Origin: Bradyrhizobium quebecense
GTDB lineage: Bacteria > Pseudomonadota > Alphaproteobacteria > Rhizobiales > Xanthobacteraceae
Length of the DNA stretch: 64,000 nucleotides
Reading direction: 5' to 3'
Assembly (NCBI RefSeq): GCF_013373795.3
Contig: NZ_CP088022.1
Span: forward strand, 1,488,001-1,552,000
Shown: positions 53,761 through 62,459 of the stretch, one piece after another
How positions within the stretch are numbered: the stretch's first letter is position 1
How the letters are laid out: each line of letters starts with the position of its first letter
Notes under the pieces: generated by a model
Told to the model about the DNA's origin: nothing
The model's database searches: none
Seen by the model: the letters and a program-made list of their open reading frames with translations, nothing else
Made by a program: the position numbers and the translations under genes

Positions 53761-54953
53761 CGGCGCGCGCGCGAGACGAGCGGACGCTGCGGGGCCGTGT
53801 GGCTGTCATCGGGATCGGTGAAACGGATTATTATCGACACGGCGCTTCTCCCGACCCGGAATTCAAGCTCGCGCTGAAAGCCATTCTGGCGGCGTGCGAA
53901 GATGCCGGGCTCGATCCGCGCAAGATCGACGGCTTCTCGTCCTACAGCGACGATCGCAGCGAGGCCTCGCGGCTGGCCGCGGCGCTCGGGACGCATCGAT
54001 TGCGCTCCGCCACCATGCAATGGGGCGGAGGCGGCGGCGGTTGCTGTGCTGCGGTTGCCAACGCGGCGGCCGCGATCGTCGCGGGCCTCGCCGATTGTGT
54101 CGTGGTGTTCCGCTCGCTGGCGCAGGGCCAATATGGCCGGTTCGGACAGGCGGGCGGGATCCACACGGTTTCGGGCGAGCGGTCCTACCTGATGCCTTAT
54201 GGTGTGCTGGCGCCGCCGCAGCGCTTTGCCATGCGGGTGCAGCGCTACATGCACGAGCACGGCGTGCGGCAAGAGGCGTTGCGCGCGATTGCGCTCGCCT
54301 CCTATCACCATGCCCAGGCCAACCCGCGTGCCGTGATGCACGGCAAGCCGCTGGACGTCGAGAAATACGATGCCTCGCGCTGGATTGTGGAGCCGTTCCA
54401 TCTCCACGATTGCTGCATGGAAAATGACGGCGCGGCGGCATTGTTGCTGGTATCGGCAGAGCGCGCCGCGGAATTCCAGCACAAGCCGGCCTATCTGCTC
54501 GGTGCGGCCTTCGGATCCGGACATCGCGCGGCGGCGACGGCGCACAACGCACCGCTCTACGCCACGGCGAGTTTCGACACCGTTGCCCCTGATCTCTACC
54601 GCATGGCCGGAGTAGGGCCGTCCGATGTCGGTGTGGTCCAGGCCTACGAGAATTTCACCGGCGGTGTCGTGATGGCGCTGGCGGAGCACGGCTTCTTCAA
54701 GCCTGAAGAGGCCAACGACTTCCTGACATTCGACAACCTGATCGCGCCGTCCGGGCGCCTGCCGCTCAACACCAGCGGCGGCAACCTCGCCGAATGCTAC
54801 ATGCACGGTTTTGAGCTCGTGCTGGAAGCGGTTCGCCAGGTGCGCGGCGCGTCGACGAGCCAGGCTCGACGCAGCGACGTCGCAATGGTCATCGGAGGTC
54901 CGATGGTCTCTCCCGCGAGCAACCTCATCTTGGGTTCGGAGGCCACCTTATGA
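53757..54953 (+). CDS. Thiolase-like protein (SCP-x/Ltp2-type), likely retro-aldolase partner
   Basis: 398 residues from GTG 53757. VAVIGIGETDYYRHG and VGVVQAYENFTGGVVMALAEHGFF are typical of thiolase-like lipid-transfer proteins. GGGGGGCCAAVANAAAAIVAGLADCVVV covers the position of the usual thiolase nucleophile (core GGGGCCAAVANAAAA). The downstream DUF35 gene overlaps by ATGA. Pairs of this kind (Ltp2 with ChsH2-type DUF35) cleave hydroxyacyl-CoA side chains in steroid breakdown, so a retro-aldolase acting on a CoA ester is more likely than a plain thiolase. Confidence 0.82.
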   Translation: MTARARDERTLRGRVAVIGIGETDYYRHGASPDPEFKLALKAILAACEDAGLDPRKIDGFSSYSDDRSEASRLAAALGTHRLRSATMQWGGGGGGCCAAVANAAAAIVAGLADCVVVFRSLAQGQYGRFGQAGGIHTVSGERSYLMPYGVLAPPQRFAMRVQRYMHEHGVRQEALRAIALASYHHAQANPRAVMHGKPLDVEKYDASRWIVEPFHLHDCCMENDGAAALLLVSAERAAEFQHKPAYLLGAAFGSGHRAAATAHNAPLYATASFDTVAPDLYRMAGVGPSDVGVVQAYENFTGGVVMALAEHGFFKPEEANDFLTFDNLIAPSGRLPLNTSGGNLAECYMHGFELVLEAVRQVRGASTSQARRSDVAMVIGGPMVSPASNLILGSEATL

Positions 54954-55399
54954 GCAAGCCGAGCGCGCGCCACCTCCCGGCAGGTCTGCCGATCCCGGTT
55001 GCAGAACCTGACGGCCTGTCTGCGCCTTACTGGGAAGGATTGCGTCAGGGCAAGCTGCTGGTGCAACGCTGCGGCGGCTGCAACACTTGGCAGTTCGGAC
55101 CCGAATGGCTCTGCCACCGCTGTCACGCCTTCGATCCGGCATGGACCGAGGTCGAGCCGCGCGGCCGGATCTTCAGCTGGGAACGCGTATGGCATCCGTC
55201 GCATGCGGCGCTGAAAGGGCATGGACCTTACATCGCGGTGCTTGTCGAACTGCCGCAGGCCGGCGGCATTCGCATGGTCGGCAATCTGCTCGGCGATCCC
55301 GAACAGGCGGCTGCAATCGGCGCCGATGTCGAAGGGGTCTTCGAGCATCACCCGGAGTCGGATCCGCCTTACTCCTTGCTGCAATGGCGCCGGCCGTAG
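54950..55399 (+). CDS. DUF35 OB-fold/zinc ribbon acyl-CoA-binding protein
   Basis: 149 residues: an N-terminal rubredoxin-like zinc ribbon (CGGCNTWQFGPEWLCHRC, two CxxC pairs) and a C-terminal OB-fold (DUF35_N and OB_aCoA_assoc). Such proteins bind acyl-CoA and act together with the thiolase-like protein encoded just upstream. Starts in an ATGA overlap, so the two are probably made in equal amounts as a complex. Confidence 0.9.
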   Translation: MSKPSARHLPAGLPIPVAEPDGLSAPYWEGLRQGKLLVQRCGGCNTWQFGPEWLCHRCHAFDPAWTEVEPRGRIFSWERVWHPSHAALKGHGPYIAVLVELPQAGGIRMVGNLLGDPEQAAAIGADVEGVFEHHPESDPPYSLLQWRRP

Positions 55400-55673
55400 G
55401 TTTCCCCCGAGTTACTATCCATCCCTGCGCTTGATACGGGCAATCGATCGCGCGTCTACCGGAGATAGACGGTCCGTGGACCGCTGCACCTGTGATCATT
55501 TGCGGGTAACGTCTGGTTTGCCTGCTTTCGCGTCAGCGCCGCTGACAGGATGAGCTGCCTGGGTCCTTGTCTCGCGGCAGATGACATGCAATCTTCCGCC
55601 CCCGGCAATGCTGTTCGAGAGCAACAAGAACAATAATCCCTCTCGTCCCTCCAATTCTGTCGAGGGCCTGATC
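55400..55673. promoter_or_regulatory. Upstream region of amiC-amiR
   Basis: 274 bases without a convincing gene. A short palindrome GGTCCGTGGACC lies at 55471-55482. This region should hold the promoter of amiC-amiR. No intrinsic terminator was seen, so some readthrough from the DUF35 gene is possible. Confidence 0.5.
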
Positions 55674-56828
55674 ATGTCGAACCTTACCCAAGCGACCTCC
55701 GCTCCATGGCGGATAGGCGTGCTGTTCTCGCGAACCGGCTTCATGTCGGTGATCGAGGAGACCCAGTATCAGGGCACGCAGCTTGCGATCGAGGAGGTGA
55801 ACGAGGCGGGCGGGGTCTGCGGCCGCGAGCTGGTTCCCGTCGCCTACGACCCTGGCTCGGATTCGGCCGCCTATGGCCACTACGCCAAACGGTTGATGGT
55901 GGAGGATCAGGTCAGCACTATATTCGGCTGCTACACATCGTCGAGCCGCAAGGCGGTGCTGCCGGTGGTCGAACGGCTGAACGGCCTGCTGTGGTACCCG
56001 ACGCTCTATGAGGGTTTCGAGGCGTCGCCGAACGTCATCTACACCGGCGCCTCGCCGAATCAGAACAGCCTCGCGCTGTGCCGCTATCTGATGGATACGT
56101 TCGGAACACGATTTTATTTCGTGGGATCGGATTACATCTATCCGCGTGAGTCCAACCGGGTGATGCGGGAACTGCTGAAGAGCAACGGCGGCTCGGTCGT
56201 GGGCGAGCGCTACGTCAATGTCTACGCGCGCTGGCAGGACTTTGTCCCGATCATCCAGGACATCAAGCGGGTCAGACCCGACGTGATCTTCTCGACCGTC
56301 GTGGGGGAGGGTACGGTCTTCCTCTATCAGGCCTACGCGAATGTCGGGCTCGATCCAAAGCAAGTGCCGATCGCCAGCCTGACCACGACGGAAGCCGAAA
56401 TCGCCGCGATGGGTTTCGACGTCGGCGAAGGACACGTCACCGCGGCATCCTACTTCCAGGGCGTCGAGGGCAGCGCCAACAGCGCGTTTGTGCAGCGCTT
56501 CAAGAAGCGGTTCGGCGCCGACATCTCCACCAACATGTGCGCCGAGGCATCCTATTTCCAGCTGCATCTGTTTGCGAAGGCGCTCGAGCAGGTCAATTCG
56601 CTCGACACCGAAGTGCTGCGCTCGATGGTGTTCGGCACCAGCTTTGATGCACCGCAAGGTGCGGTGACAGTCAACCCGATGTCGGGTCATACTGATCTGT
56701 GGACGCGCATCGGACGCGCCAACCGCCAGGGACAGTTCGATGTGGTCAGCCAGTCGAAGGAGCCGGTGCATGCGGATCCGTTCCTGATCGGATATGGTCG
56801 TGCAACGCAAACAGGAAGCGTCCAATGA
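55674..56828 (+). CDS. amiC: Amide-sensing regulator AmiC
   Basis: Type I binding-protein fold of 384 residues, close to the UrtA-type proteins of this window (FGCYTSSSRKAVLPVVERL, WYPTLYEGFEASPNVIYTG, SDYIYPRESNRV) but without a signal peptide; the chain starts directly at the folded domain. That, and the 4-base overlap with amiR, identify it as the cytoplasmic AmiC sensor, which holds AmiR inactive until an amide binds. Start ATG 55674 follows GAGG; the open frame upstream is not conserved-looking. Confidence 0.88.
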   Translation: MSNLTQATSAPWRIGVLFSRTGFMSVIEETQYQGTQLAIEEVNEAGGVCGRELVPVAYDPGSDSAAYGHYAKRLMVEDQVSTIFGCYTSSSRKAVLPVVERLNGLLWYPTLYEGFEASPNVIYTGASPNQNSLALCRYLMDTFGTRFYFVGSDYIYPRESNRVMRELLKSNGGSVVGERYVNVYARWQDFVPIIQDIKRVRPDVIFSTVVGEGTVFLYQAYANVGLDPKQVPIASLTTTEAEIAAMGFDVGEGHVTAASYFQGVEGSANSAFVQRFKKRFGADISTNMCAEASYFQLHLFAKALEQVNSLDTEVLRSMVFGTSFDAPQGAVTVNPMSGHTDLWTRIGRANRQGQFDVVSQSKEPVHADPFLIGYGRATQTGSVQ

Positions 56829-57466
56829 ACGAGATGTCGCGTAAGCCGCAGCCGAGCCGAGACGTCGGCGGACGCAAGACCATGGTTCAGGAACTTGCCG
56901 ATCTGTCGGCTGTCGTGGTCGCGCCGGTCGACGATCAGGTCGGCATGTTGCTGCGCGAATTGCAGCGATTCAGGATGCGGGTGCGCCAGGTCTGGCCGAT
57001 GCCGGAGAGCGTGCCGGCCGATGCCGACGTGGTGTACTGCGAATATTCACCGGATCTGGCGCGGCGCCTGCCGTGGATTCCCGGCGACGCGCGTTCCGCG
57101 CTGGTCGTGATCCTGCCGGCGACGGAAGCCGTTCATGCCGACGCGCTGTGTCATGCAACGCCCAACGCCGTTCTGCCGCGGCCGTTCACGCAGAATGCAG
57201 TGTTGTCCAGCCTCGTGCTGGCGCGCAGCCAGTTCAGCTACGAACGGCGGCTTCGCAGCAAGATCGAGAAGCTCGACGACAATCTGCGTTCGATGCGCAC
57301 GGTGGAACGCGCCAAGGCCATCCTGATGGCGACGCGGCAGATGCCGGAAACCGAAGCCTATGGCTTTATCAGACGACAGGCGATGGATCGTCGCGTGTCG
57401 GCAAGTGCAGTCGCCGCGGCGATTGTTGACTCGTTCGAACTGCTTGGCTACGATCATCAACAGTAA
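56825..57466 (+). CDS. amiR: ANTAR antiterminator AmiR
   Basis: 213 residues: an N-terminal pseudo-receiver domain (about 25-130) without a clear phospho-Asp pocket, a coiled-coil (about 138-160) and a C-terminal ANTAR RNA-binding domain (about 150-205; VERAKAILMATRQMPETEAYGFIRRQAM, core RAKAILMATRQMPETEAY). Works with AmiC and binds nascent RNA to prevent termination. Its probable target is the leader directly after it, with paired hairpins (57467-57501) and an intrinsic terminator (57521-57572) before the amide transporter. Confidence 0.9.
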   Translation: MNEMSRKPQPSRDVGGRKTMVQELADLSAVVVAPVDDQVGMLLRELQRFRMRVRQVWPMPESVPADADVVYCEYSPDLARRLPWIPGDARSALVVILPATEAVHADALCHATPNAVLPRPFTQNAVLSSLVLARSQFSYERRLRSKIEKLDDNLRSMRTVERAKAILMATRQMPETEAYGFIRRQAMDRRVSASAVAAAIVDSFELLGYDHQQ

Positions 57467-57501
57467 GCCCCAATAGCGGGGCCGGCGGCGACAGCGCCGC
57501 C
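57467..57501 (+). promoter_or_regulatory. Paired hairpins with six-base loops, candidate ANTAR target
   Basis: Immediately after the amiR stop. Hairpin 1: GCCCC (57467-57471), loop AATAGC, GGGGC (57478-57482). Hairpin 2: GGCGGC (57484-57489), loop GACAGC, GCCGCC (57496-57501). One base separates them. Both loops have six bases and share AxAGC at positions 2-6. The published ANTAR target is two hairpins with six-base loops carrying A1 and G4; these loops do not fit that exactly, so the assignment rests on layout and position. Confidence 0.5.
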
Positions 57502-57520
57502 TTCGACACAACCGGCAACA

Positions 57521-57572
57521 AAGCCCTCCCAATGCTCGCGTAAGCGCGCATCGGGAGGGCTTTTTGTTTTTT
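57521..57572 (+). terminator. Strong intrinsic terminator/attenuator between amiR and the amide transporter
   Basis: AAGCCCTCCC (57521-57530) pairs perfectly with GGGAGGGCTT (57553-57562), followed by TTTTTGTTTTTT (57561-57572). ATGC...GCAT extends pairing in the loop. It ends 22 bases before the start of the next gene, inside what should be one operon, which is the position of an attenuator controlled by AmiR. Confidence 0.9.
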
Positions 57573-57593
57573 CAGTCCTGAAGGGAGCTAGGG

Positions 57594-58844
57594 ATGAGCA
57601 TTTCACGGCGGACTTTGCTGAGGAATACCGCGGCGCTTGGTGCATTTGCCGGCGCCGGACTGCCGCATATCTGGATCAAGAACGCCGACCTCGCGTACGC
57701 CGCGGGCGGCGAGATCAAGGTCGGCGTGCTGTTCTCGCTGACGGGAACGACCGCGATCATCGAGGAATCGCTCAACAAGGCGACGCTGCTTGCGATCGAG
57801 GAGATCAACGCCGCCGGCGGCATCAAGGGCAGCAAGATCGTGCCGATCGTCGAGGATCCTGCGTCTGATCCGGCGACGTTCTCGGAGAAGGCCCGCAAGC
57901 TCGTCGTCGGCGACAAATGCGTGAGCGTGTTCGGCTCCTATACCTCGGCGAGTCGCAAGGCGGTGCTCCCGGTCTTCGAGCGGCAGAACAATCTCTATTG
58001 GTATCCGACGCTCTATGAGGGCCGCGAGTGCTCGAAGAACGTCATCTACACCGGCGCCGTGCCGAACCAGCAGCAGGACGAGTTCGTGCCCTGGCTGGTC
58101 AAGAAGTTCGGCAAGAAGTTCTATCTGATCGGCTCCAACTACATCTATCCGAAGGAAGAGAACAATTACTGCAAGAAGCTGCTCGAGAAGCTCGGCGGCG
58201 AGGTCGTGGCGGAAGAATATGTGCCGCTCGGCCATTCCGAATTCTCTTCCGTCATCAACAAGATCCGCTCGACGCAGCCGAACGTGATCTTCTCCACCGT
58301 GGTCGGCGATTCCGTGGTCGCACTGCATCGTCAGTACAAGGCTGCCGGCCTCGATCCCGAGAAGATGCCGATGGCGAGTCTCACGACCTCCGAGAACGAG
58401 GTCGCGGCGATGGGCGGAGAGGCTGCCGCCGGTCACTTCACCTCGGCGCCGTACTTCATGGTGCACAAGTCGCCTGAGAACGAGAAGTTCGTCGAGGCCT
58501 ACAAGAAGCGCTGGGGAGCCGACAAGGTGACGCATTTCGTCTCGGAGGCCTGCTACTTCCAGACCTATCTGTTCAAGCAGGCGGTCGAGAAGCTGGCAAC
58601 CAGCGATCTCACGCCGCCGAACATCCGCGACGCGGTCAAGGGCCAGGAAGTGATCGCGCCGCAGGGCAAGGTCCGGATCGAGCCGGAGAACCTGCACACC
58701 TGGCTGTGGCCCAAGATCGCGCAGGCGAAGTCGAACGGCCAGTTCGAGATTCTCGTCGAGGCCAAGGATTGGCTGAAGCCGGTGCCCTACGCGGCCTATC
58801 CCGGGCAGTCCTGCACCGAGAAGGGCCTGGTCGAGAAGAGCTGA
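57594..58844 (+). CDS. urtA: Urea/short-chain amide ABC transporter substrate-binding protein (module 2)
   Basis: 416 residues with a twin-arginine signal (SISRRTLLRN, R5-R6, then a hydrophobic stretch). VGVLFSLTGTTAIIEES, FGSYTSASRKAVLPVFER, LYWYPTLYEGRECSKNVIYTG and SNYIYPKEENNY are the UrtA/AmiC-group blocks. AAGGGAG lies upstream. It follows the attenuator and leads urtBCDE-amiE. Likely binds acetamide, propionamide or urea. Confidence 0.88.
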   Translation: MSISRRTLLRNTAALGAFAGAGLPHIWIKNADLAYAAGGEIKVGVLFSLTGTTAIIEESLNKATLLAIEEINAAGGIKGSKIVPIVEDPASDPATFSEKARKLVVGDKCVSVFGSYTSASRKAVLPVFERQNNLYWYPTLYEGRECSKNVIYTGAVPNQQQDEFVPWLVKKFGKKFYLIGSNYIYPKEENNYCKKLLEKLGGEVVAEEYVPLGHSEFSSVINKIRSTQPNVIFSTVVGDSVVALHRQYKAAGLDPEKMPMASLTTSENEVAAMGGEAAAGHFTSAPYFMVHKSPENEKFVEAYKKRWGADKVTHFVSEACYFQTYLFKQAVEKLATSDLTPPNIRDAVKGQEVIAPQGKVRIEPENLHTWLWPKIAQAKSNGQFEILVEAKDWLKPVPYAAYPGQSCTEKGLVEKS

Positions 58845-58967
58845 CGGGGGCTGACGACGGCCGTCGGCGTGCGGCGCCGGCGGCCGGCTTCCGGCAACGA
58901 AAGCGGCCTCACGCACACATGCGAGGGGCGCAGGGCGCCCAAACCAACATCGAAAGCGGATCCCGAC

Positions 58968-59837
58968 GTGGACCAACTCATCGAACAAATTGTCACAGGC
59001 CTCAGCATCGGGTCGATTCTGCTGCTCGTGGCGCTGGGACTGTCGATCATCTACGGCTCGATGGGCATCATCAATCTCGCCCACGGCGAGTTCGTGATGC
59101 TCGGCGCTTACGCCGCCTGGGTGTTCCACACCTATCTCGGGCTCGGCCTGCTCGCGAGCCTCGTTCCGATCTTCCTGGTGGTGGCCGCGTTCGGCTGGGT
59201 CATCGAGCGTTACGTGCTGAGCCTGCTCAACAACCGGCCGCTCGACACGATCCTCGCCACCTGGGGCGTCGGCATCATGCTGCAGCAGGCGGTGCGGCTG
59301 ATGGTCGGCAGCGAATTGCGCTATGTGCAGCTGCCGCCGGCGCTGTCCGACAGCATGGACGTGTTCGGAATCCCGATATCGTCGTACCGGGTGTTCCTGT
59401 TCGTCGTGTCGATCGCGCTGTTCGGGGCGACCTGGTTGCTCATGAACCGCACCCCGGTCGGGATGAAGCTGCGCGCCATTATCCAGGACCGCTCGGTCGC
59501 TGCCTCGTTCGGCATCAACGCCAAGCGGGTCTACGCGCTGACCTTCGCCTATGGCGCGGGCCTTGCCGGACTTGCCGGCGCGCTGGTGTCGCCGCTCAAG
59601 AGCGTGTCGCCCGACATGGGCACCGGCTACGTGGTCGACGCCTTCATGGTGGTCGTGCTCGGCGGCGTGCAGAGCCTCGCCGGCACCGTGGCAAGTGCCT
59701 TCATCCTCGGCGAGCTCTCCGGCGGCATCGCCTTCCTGCAGAACGACACGGTGGCCAAGACGATCGTGCTGCTCGCCATCGTCGTGCTCATCCGTTTCCG
59801 CCCCGAGGGGCTTTTCACCGCACGCGTGCGGGCCTGA
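58968..59837 (+). CDS. urtB: Urea/amide ABC transporter permease UrtB (module 2)
   Basis: LivH-type permease of 289 residues from GTG 58968, chosen because DQLIEQIVTGLSIGSI right after it is the normal UrtB-type start and the upstream frame is basic and non-hydrophobic. Typical: SIIYGSMGIINLAHGEFVMLGAY (core MGIINLAHGEFVMLGAY) and DTILATWGVGIMLQQAVR. The 123-base gap before it holds GC-rich inverted repeats (GACGGCCGTC near 58855-58866), perhaps setting the level of binding protein against permease. Confidence 0.88.
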   Translation: MDQLIEQIVTGLSIGSILLLVALGLSIIYGSMGIINLAHGEFVMLGAYAAWVFHTYLGLGLLASLVPIFLVVAAFGWVIERYVLSLLNNRPLDTILATWGVGIMLQQAVRLMVGSELRYVQLPPALSDSMDVFGIPISSYRVFLFVVSIALFGATWLLMNRTPVGMKLRAIIQDRSVAASFGINAKRVYALTFAYGAGLAGLAGALVSPLKSVSPDMGTGYVVDAFMVVVLGGVQSLAGTVASAFILGELSGGIAFLQNDTVAKTIVLLAIVVLIRFRPEGLFTARVRA

Positions 59838-59853
59838 GACAGATCGCTCATCT

Positions 59854-60993
59854 ATGCCGTCGAATATTTCCAACTCCAGCGGATTGCAGCGCCTGATCGC
59901 GCAACTTGCCCCGTTGCTCATCGTTTCCGCGCTGGTGTTCGCGCTCCCGGTGCTGCTCAACAATGACTTCCTGCTCAACAAGGTCGCGCGCTATCTCGTG
60001 CTGGGCATCCTGACGATATCGCTCGGGCTATCCTGGGGCTTCGGCGGAATCCTGAATCTCGGCCAGGCGATGAGCTTCGGGCTCGGCTCTTACGCGATGG
60101 CGATGGCGCTGAAGCTCAAGACCGTGCCGGTGCATACCGGAGCCAGCGGACTGCCGGACTTCATGGTCTGGAACAATGTCCAGCATTTGCCCTGGTTCTG
60201 GGAGCCGTTCCGGTCGCTCAGCTTCGCCATCGCCGCGGGCCTGCTCGTGCCGGCGCTGGTTGCGGCGGGACTCGGCTGGTTCATGTTCCGGGGGCGGGTC
60301 ACCGGCGTCTACGTCTCGATCATCACGCTCGCCACCATGGTGGTGATCAATCTCGTGATCATCGACCAGCAGAGCTACACCGGCGGCTTCAACGGCATCA
60401 CCGATCTCGCCCAGCTCGAGCTGTTCGGCGTCGCGTTCGATGCCTATGGCCGCGCGACCTACTACCTCGTCGCCGGATGCGTGCTGCTCAGCCTGCTGGT
60501 TGCCTTTGCCTTCACCAAGTCCAGGGCCGGCCTGATCGTGCAGGCGATCCGCGACCACGAGAGCCGGGTGCGCTACTTCGGCTACGACGTCGCGCTCTAC
60601 CAGATCTTCGTGTTCGCGCTGTCGGCTGCGATCGCAGGCCTCGCCGGCATGCTCTACACGGTCGTGATGGAGTTTGCCTCGCCGACCTTCCTCGGCGTGC
60701 AGCTCTCGCTCTCGGTCGTGGTGTGGTGCGCCGTCGGCGGCAGGCAAAGCCTGGTCGGGGCATTCCTCGGCGCGGTGCTGGTCGCGGGCATGCAGGGCGC
60801 GCTGTCGGAATCCGCGGCGTTCCTCGAAACCTGGACGCTGGTGATGGGCGCGCTGTTCGTGCTCGTGGTGCTGTTCCTGCCAAAGGGGCTCGCCGGCCTC
60901 GCGCAGGCCACTTGGCGCTGGGTTGCCCAGCGCAGACAGGCCGCCAGCGGCGCGGTTGCACGGGGTGTCAGCCAGACGGAGGGCAGCACATGA
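59854..60993 (+). CDS. urtC: Urea/amide ABC transporter permease UrtC (module 2)
   Basis: LivM-type permease of 379 residues, about 10 hydrophobic segments. WGFGGILNLGQAMSFGLGSYAM, QQSYTGGFNGITDLAQL and WCAVGGRQSLVGAFLGAVLV are the matching blocks to module 1. ATG 59854 is 16 bases after urtB; the open frame upstream overlaps urtB in another frame. Overlaps urtD by ATGA. Confidence 0.9.
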   Translation: MPSNISNSSGLQRLIAQLAPLLIVSALVFALPVLLNNDFLLNKVARYLVLGILTISLGLSWGFGGILNLGQAMSFGLGSYAMAMALKLKTVPVHTGASGLPDFMVWNNVQHLPWFWEPFRSLSFAIAAGLLVPALVAAGLGWFMFRGRVTGVYVSIITLATMVVINLVIIDQQSYTGGFNGITDLAQLELFGVAFDAYGRATYYLVAGCVLLSLLVAFAFTKSRAGLIVQAIRDHESRVRYFGYDVALYQIFVFALSAAIAGLAGMLYTVVMEFASPTFLGVQLSLSVVVWCAVGGRQSLVGAFLGAVLVAGMQGALSESAAFLETWTLVMGALFVLVVLFLPKGLAGLAQATWRWVAQRRQAASGAVARGVSQTEGST

Positions 60994-61742
60994 GCTCCCA
61001 TCTCGATCTCCGCGACGTCTCGGTCAGCTTCAACGGTTTCAGGGCGCTCAATTCGCTCAACATGAGCGTCGGCAAGGGCGAGCTACGCTGCCTGATCGGG
61101 CCGAACGGCGCCGGCAAGACCACGGCGTTGGACATCATCTGCGGCAAGGTTAAGCCCAGCGCCGGCACCGTCAGCTTTGACGGCACCGCGCTGCAGGATC
61201 TTGAGGAATACGAGATCGCCCGCGCCGGTGTCGGCCGCAAGTTCCAGGTGCCGAGCGTGTTTCGCGAGCTCTCGGTCAGCGACAATCTCGAAGTGGCGCG
61301 GGCGCGCCGCACCTCCGTGTTCGGCAATCTGCGCTGGAGTATCGGCAATGCCGGCCGCGACGACATCGAACGTCTTGCCGAACTGGTCGGGCTCACCGAA
61401 CAGCTCGACCGGCCGGCCGCCTATCTGTCGCACGGCCAGACCCAGTGGCTGGAGATCGGCATGCTGGTCGCCCAGGACGCCGAGCTGATCCTGATGGACG
61501 AGCCGACCGCGGGCATGACGGCACAGGAAACCCGCAAGACCGCCGAACTGTTTGCGCGGCTGAAGGGCAAGCACACGCTGATCGTGGTCGAGCACGACAT
61601 GGGCTTCGTCAAGGCGATCGGCGACATCATCTCGGTGATGCATATGGGCCAGATGCTGGCCGAGGGCACCGCAGCGGAAGTGGAAGCGCATCCGGAAGTT
61701 CGGCGCGCCTATCTCGGATCGGGAGGCATCAGCCATGCTTGA
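60990..61742 (+). CDS. urtD: Urea/amide ABC transporter ATP-binding protein UrtD (module 2)
   Basis: ATPase of 250 residues: Walker A GPNGAGKTT, signature LSHGQTQWLEIG, Walker B LILMDEPTAGM and H-loop VVEHDMGFVKAIG. The ATG overlaps the urtC stop; the 3' end overlaps urtE by 8 bases. The LSHGQ signature is shared with module 1 UrtD. Confidence 0.92.
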   Translation: MSSHLDLRDVSVSFNGFRALNSLNMSVGKGELRCLIGPNGAGKTTALDIICGKVKPSAGTVSFDGTALQDLEEYEIARAGVGRKFQVPSVFRELSVSDNLEVARARRTSVFGNLRWSIGNAGRDDIERLAELVGLTEQLDRPAAYLSHGQTQWLEIGMLVAQDAELILMDEPTAGMTAQETRKTAELFARLKGKHTLIVVEHDMGFVKAIGDIISVMHMGQMLAEGTAAEVEAHPEVRRAYLGSGGISHA

Positions 61743-62427
61743 GCTGACCGACGTCGACGCTTTCTATGGCAACAGCCGCGCCCTGCAGGGCATCAACCTG
61801 ATGGTCGGCAATGGCGAATTCCTGTCGGTGCTCGGCCGCAACGGCGTCGGCAAGACCACGCTGATGCGCAGCATCCTCGGCCTGATGGACCGGTGCACCG
61901 GACGCCTGTCGCTCGACGGCGCCGACATCTCGCCGCTACGGACCCATCAGCGCGCCAAGGCCGGCATCGCCTATGTGCCGCAGGGCCGCGGCATCCTGCC
62001 GCGCTTCACCGTGCGGGAGAATTTGACGCTCGGAACCTTCGCCGCGAAATCGGCCAACGGCATCGAGGAGTGGGTGCTCGAGCTGTTTCCGGTGCTCAAG
62101 GATTTTCTCAACCGCTACGGCGGCAATCTCTCCGGCGGTCAGCAGCAGCAACTTGCGATCGCACGCGCGCTGCTTGCCCAGCCCAAGGTCATCCTGCTGG
62201 ACGAGCCGACCGAGGGCATCCAGCCGAACATCGTCGAGCAGATCGAGGACGTGATCGTCAAGCTCAATCGCGAGCGCGGTATCACGGTGGTGCTGGTCGA
62301 ACAGAATGTCACGTTCGCGCGGCGCGCGTCCCACCGCTTCGCGTTGCTCGAAAAGGGACGCGTCGTCGCCAAGGGCGCGATCGGTGAGCTCACCGATGAT
62401 CTCATCCAGCTCCACATGGCCGTGTAG
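61735..62427 (+). CDS. urtE: Urea/amide ABC transporter ATP-binding protein UrtE (module 2)
   Basis: ATPase of 230 residues: Walker [10 protein letters not shown], signature [17 protein letters not shown], Walker [15 protein letters not shown]. Overlaps urtD. 32 bases before amiE with a GAAAGGGAG ribosome site in between, so transport and hydrolysis are expressed together. Confidence 0.92.
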   Translation: MLELTDVDAFYGNSRALQGINLMVGNGEFLSVLGRNGVGKTTLMRSILGLMDRCTGRLSLDGADISPLRTHQRAKAGIAYVPQGRGILPRFTVRENLTLGTFAAKSANGIEEWVLELFPVLKDFLNRYGGNLSGGQQQQLAIARALLAQPKVILLDEPTEGIQPNIVEQIEDVIVKLNRERGITVVLVEQNVTFARRASHRFALLEKGRVVAKGAIGELTDDLIQLHMAV

Positions 62428-62459
62428 CGGGAATTATCGTTCAGAAAGGGAGTCGAGAC

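Noticed and set aside
55400..55673. A sigma-54 promoter for the nitrogen-related amiC-amiR operon
   Set aside because: GG and GC pairs at about the right distance were looked for, but no convincing TGGCAC-N5-TTGC match was found here or at 23637-23803.
55674..56828. Reading this gene as a third amide transporter binding protein
   Set aside because: It has no signal peptide and overlaps amiR by 4 bases, so a cytoplasmic AmiC sensor is the better call.
57603..59981. A 792-codon open frame on the reverse strand opposite urtA2 and urtB2
   Set aside because: Same mirror effect; the product has no domain and is rich in His/Asp/Arg.
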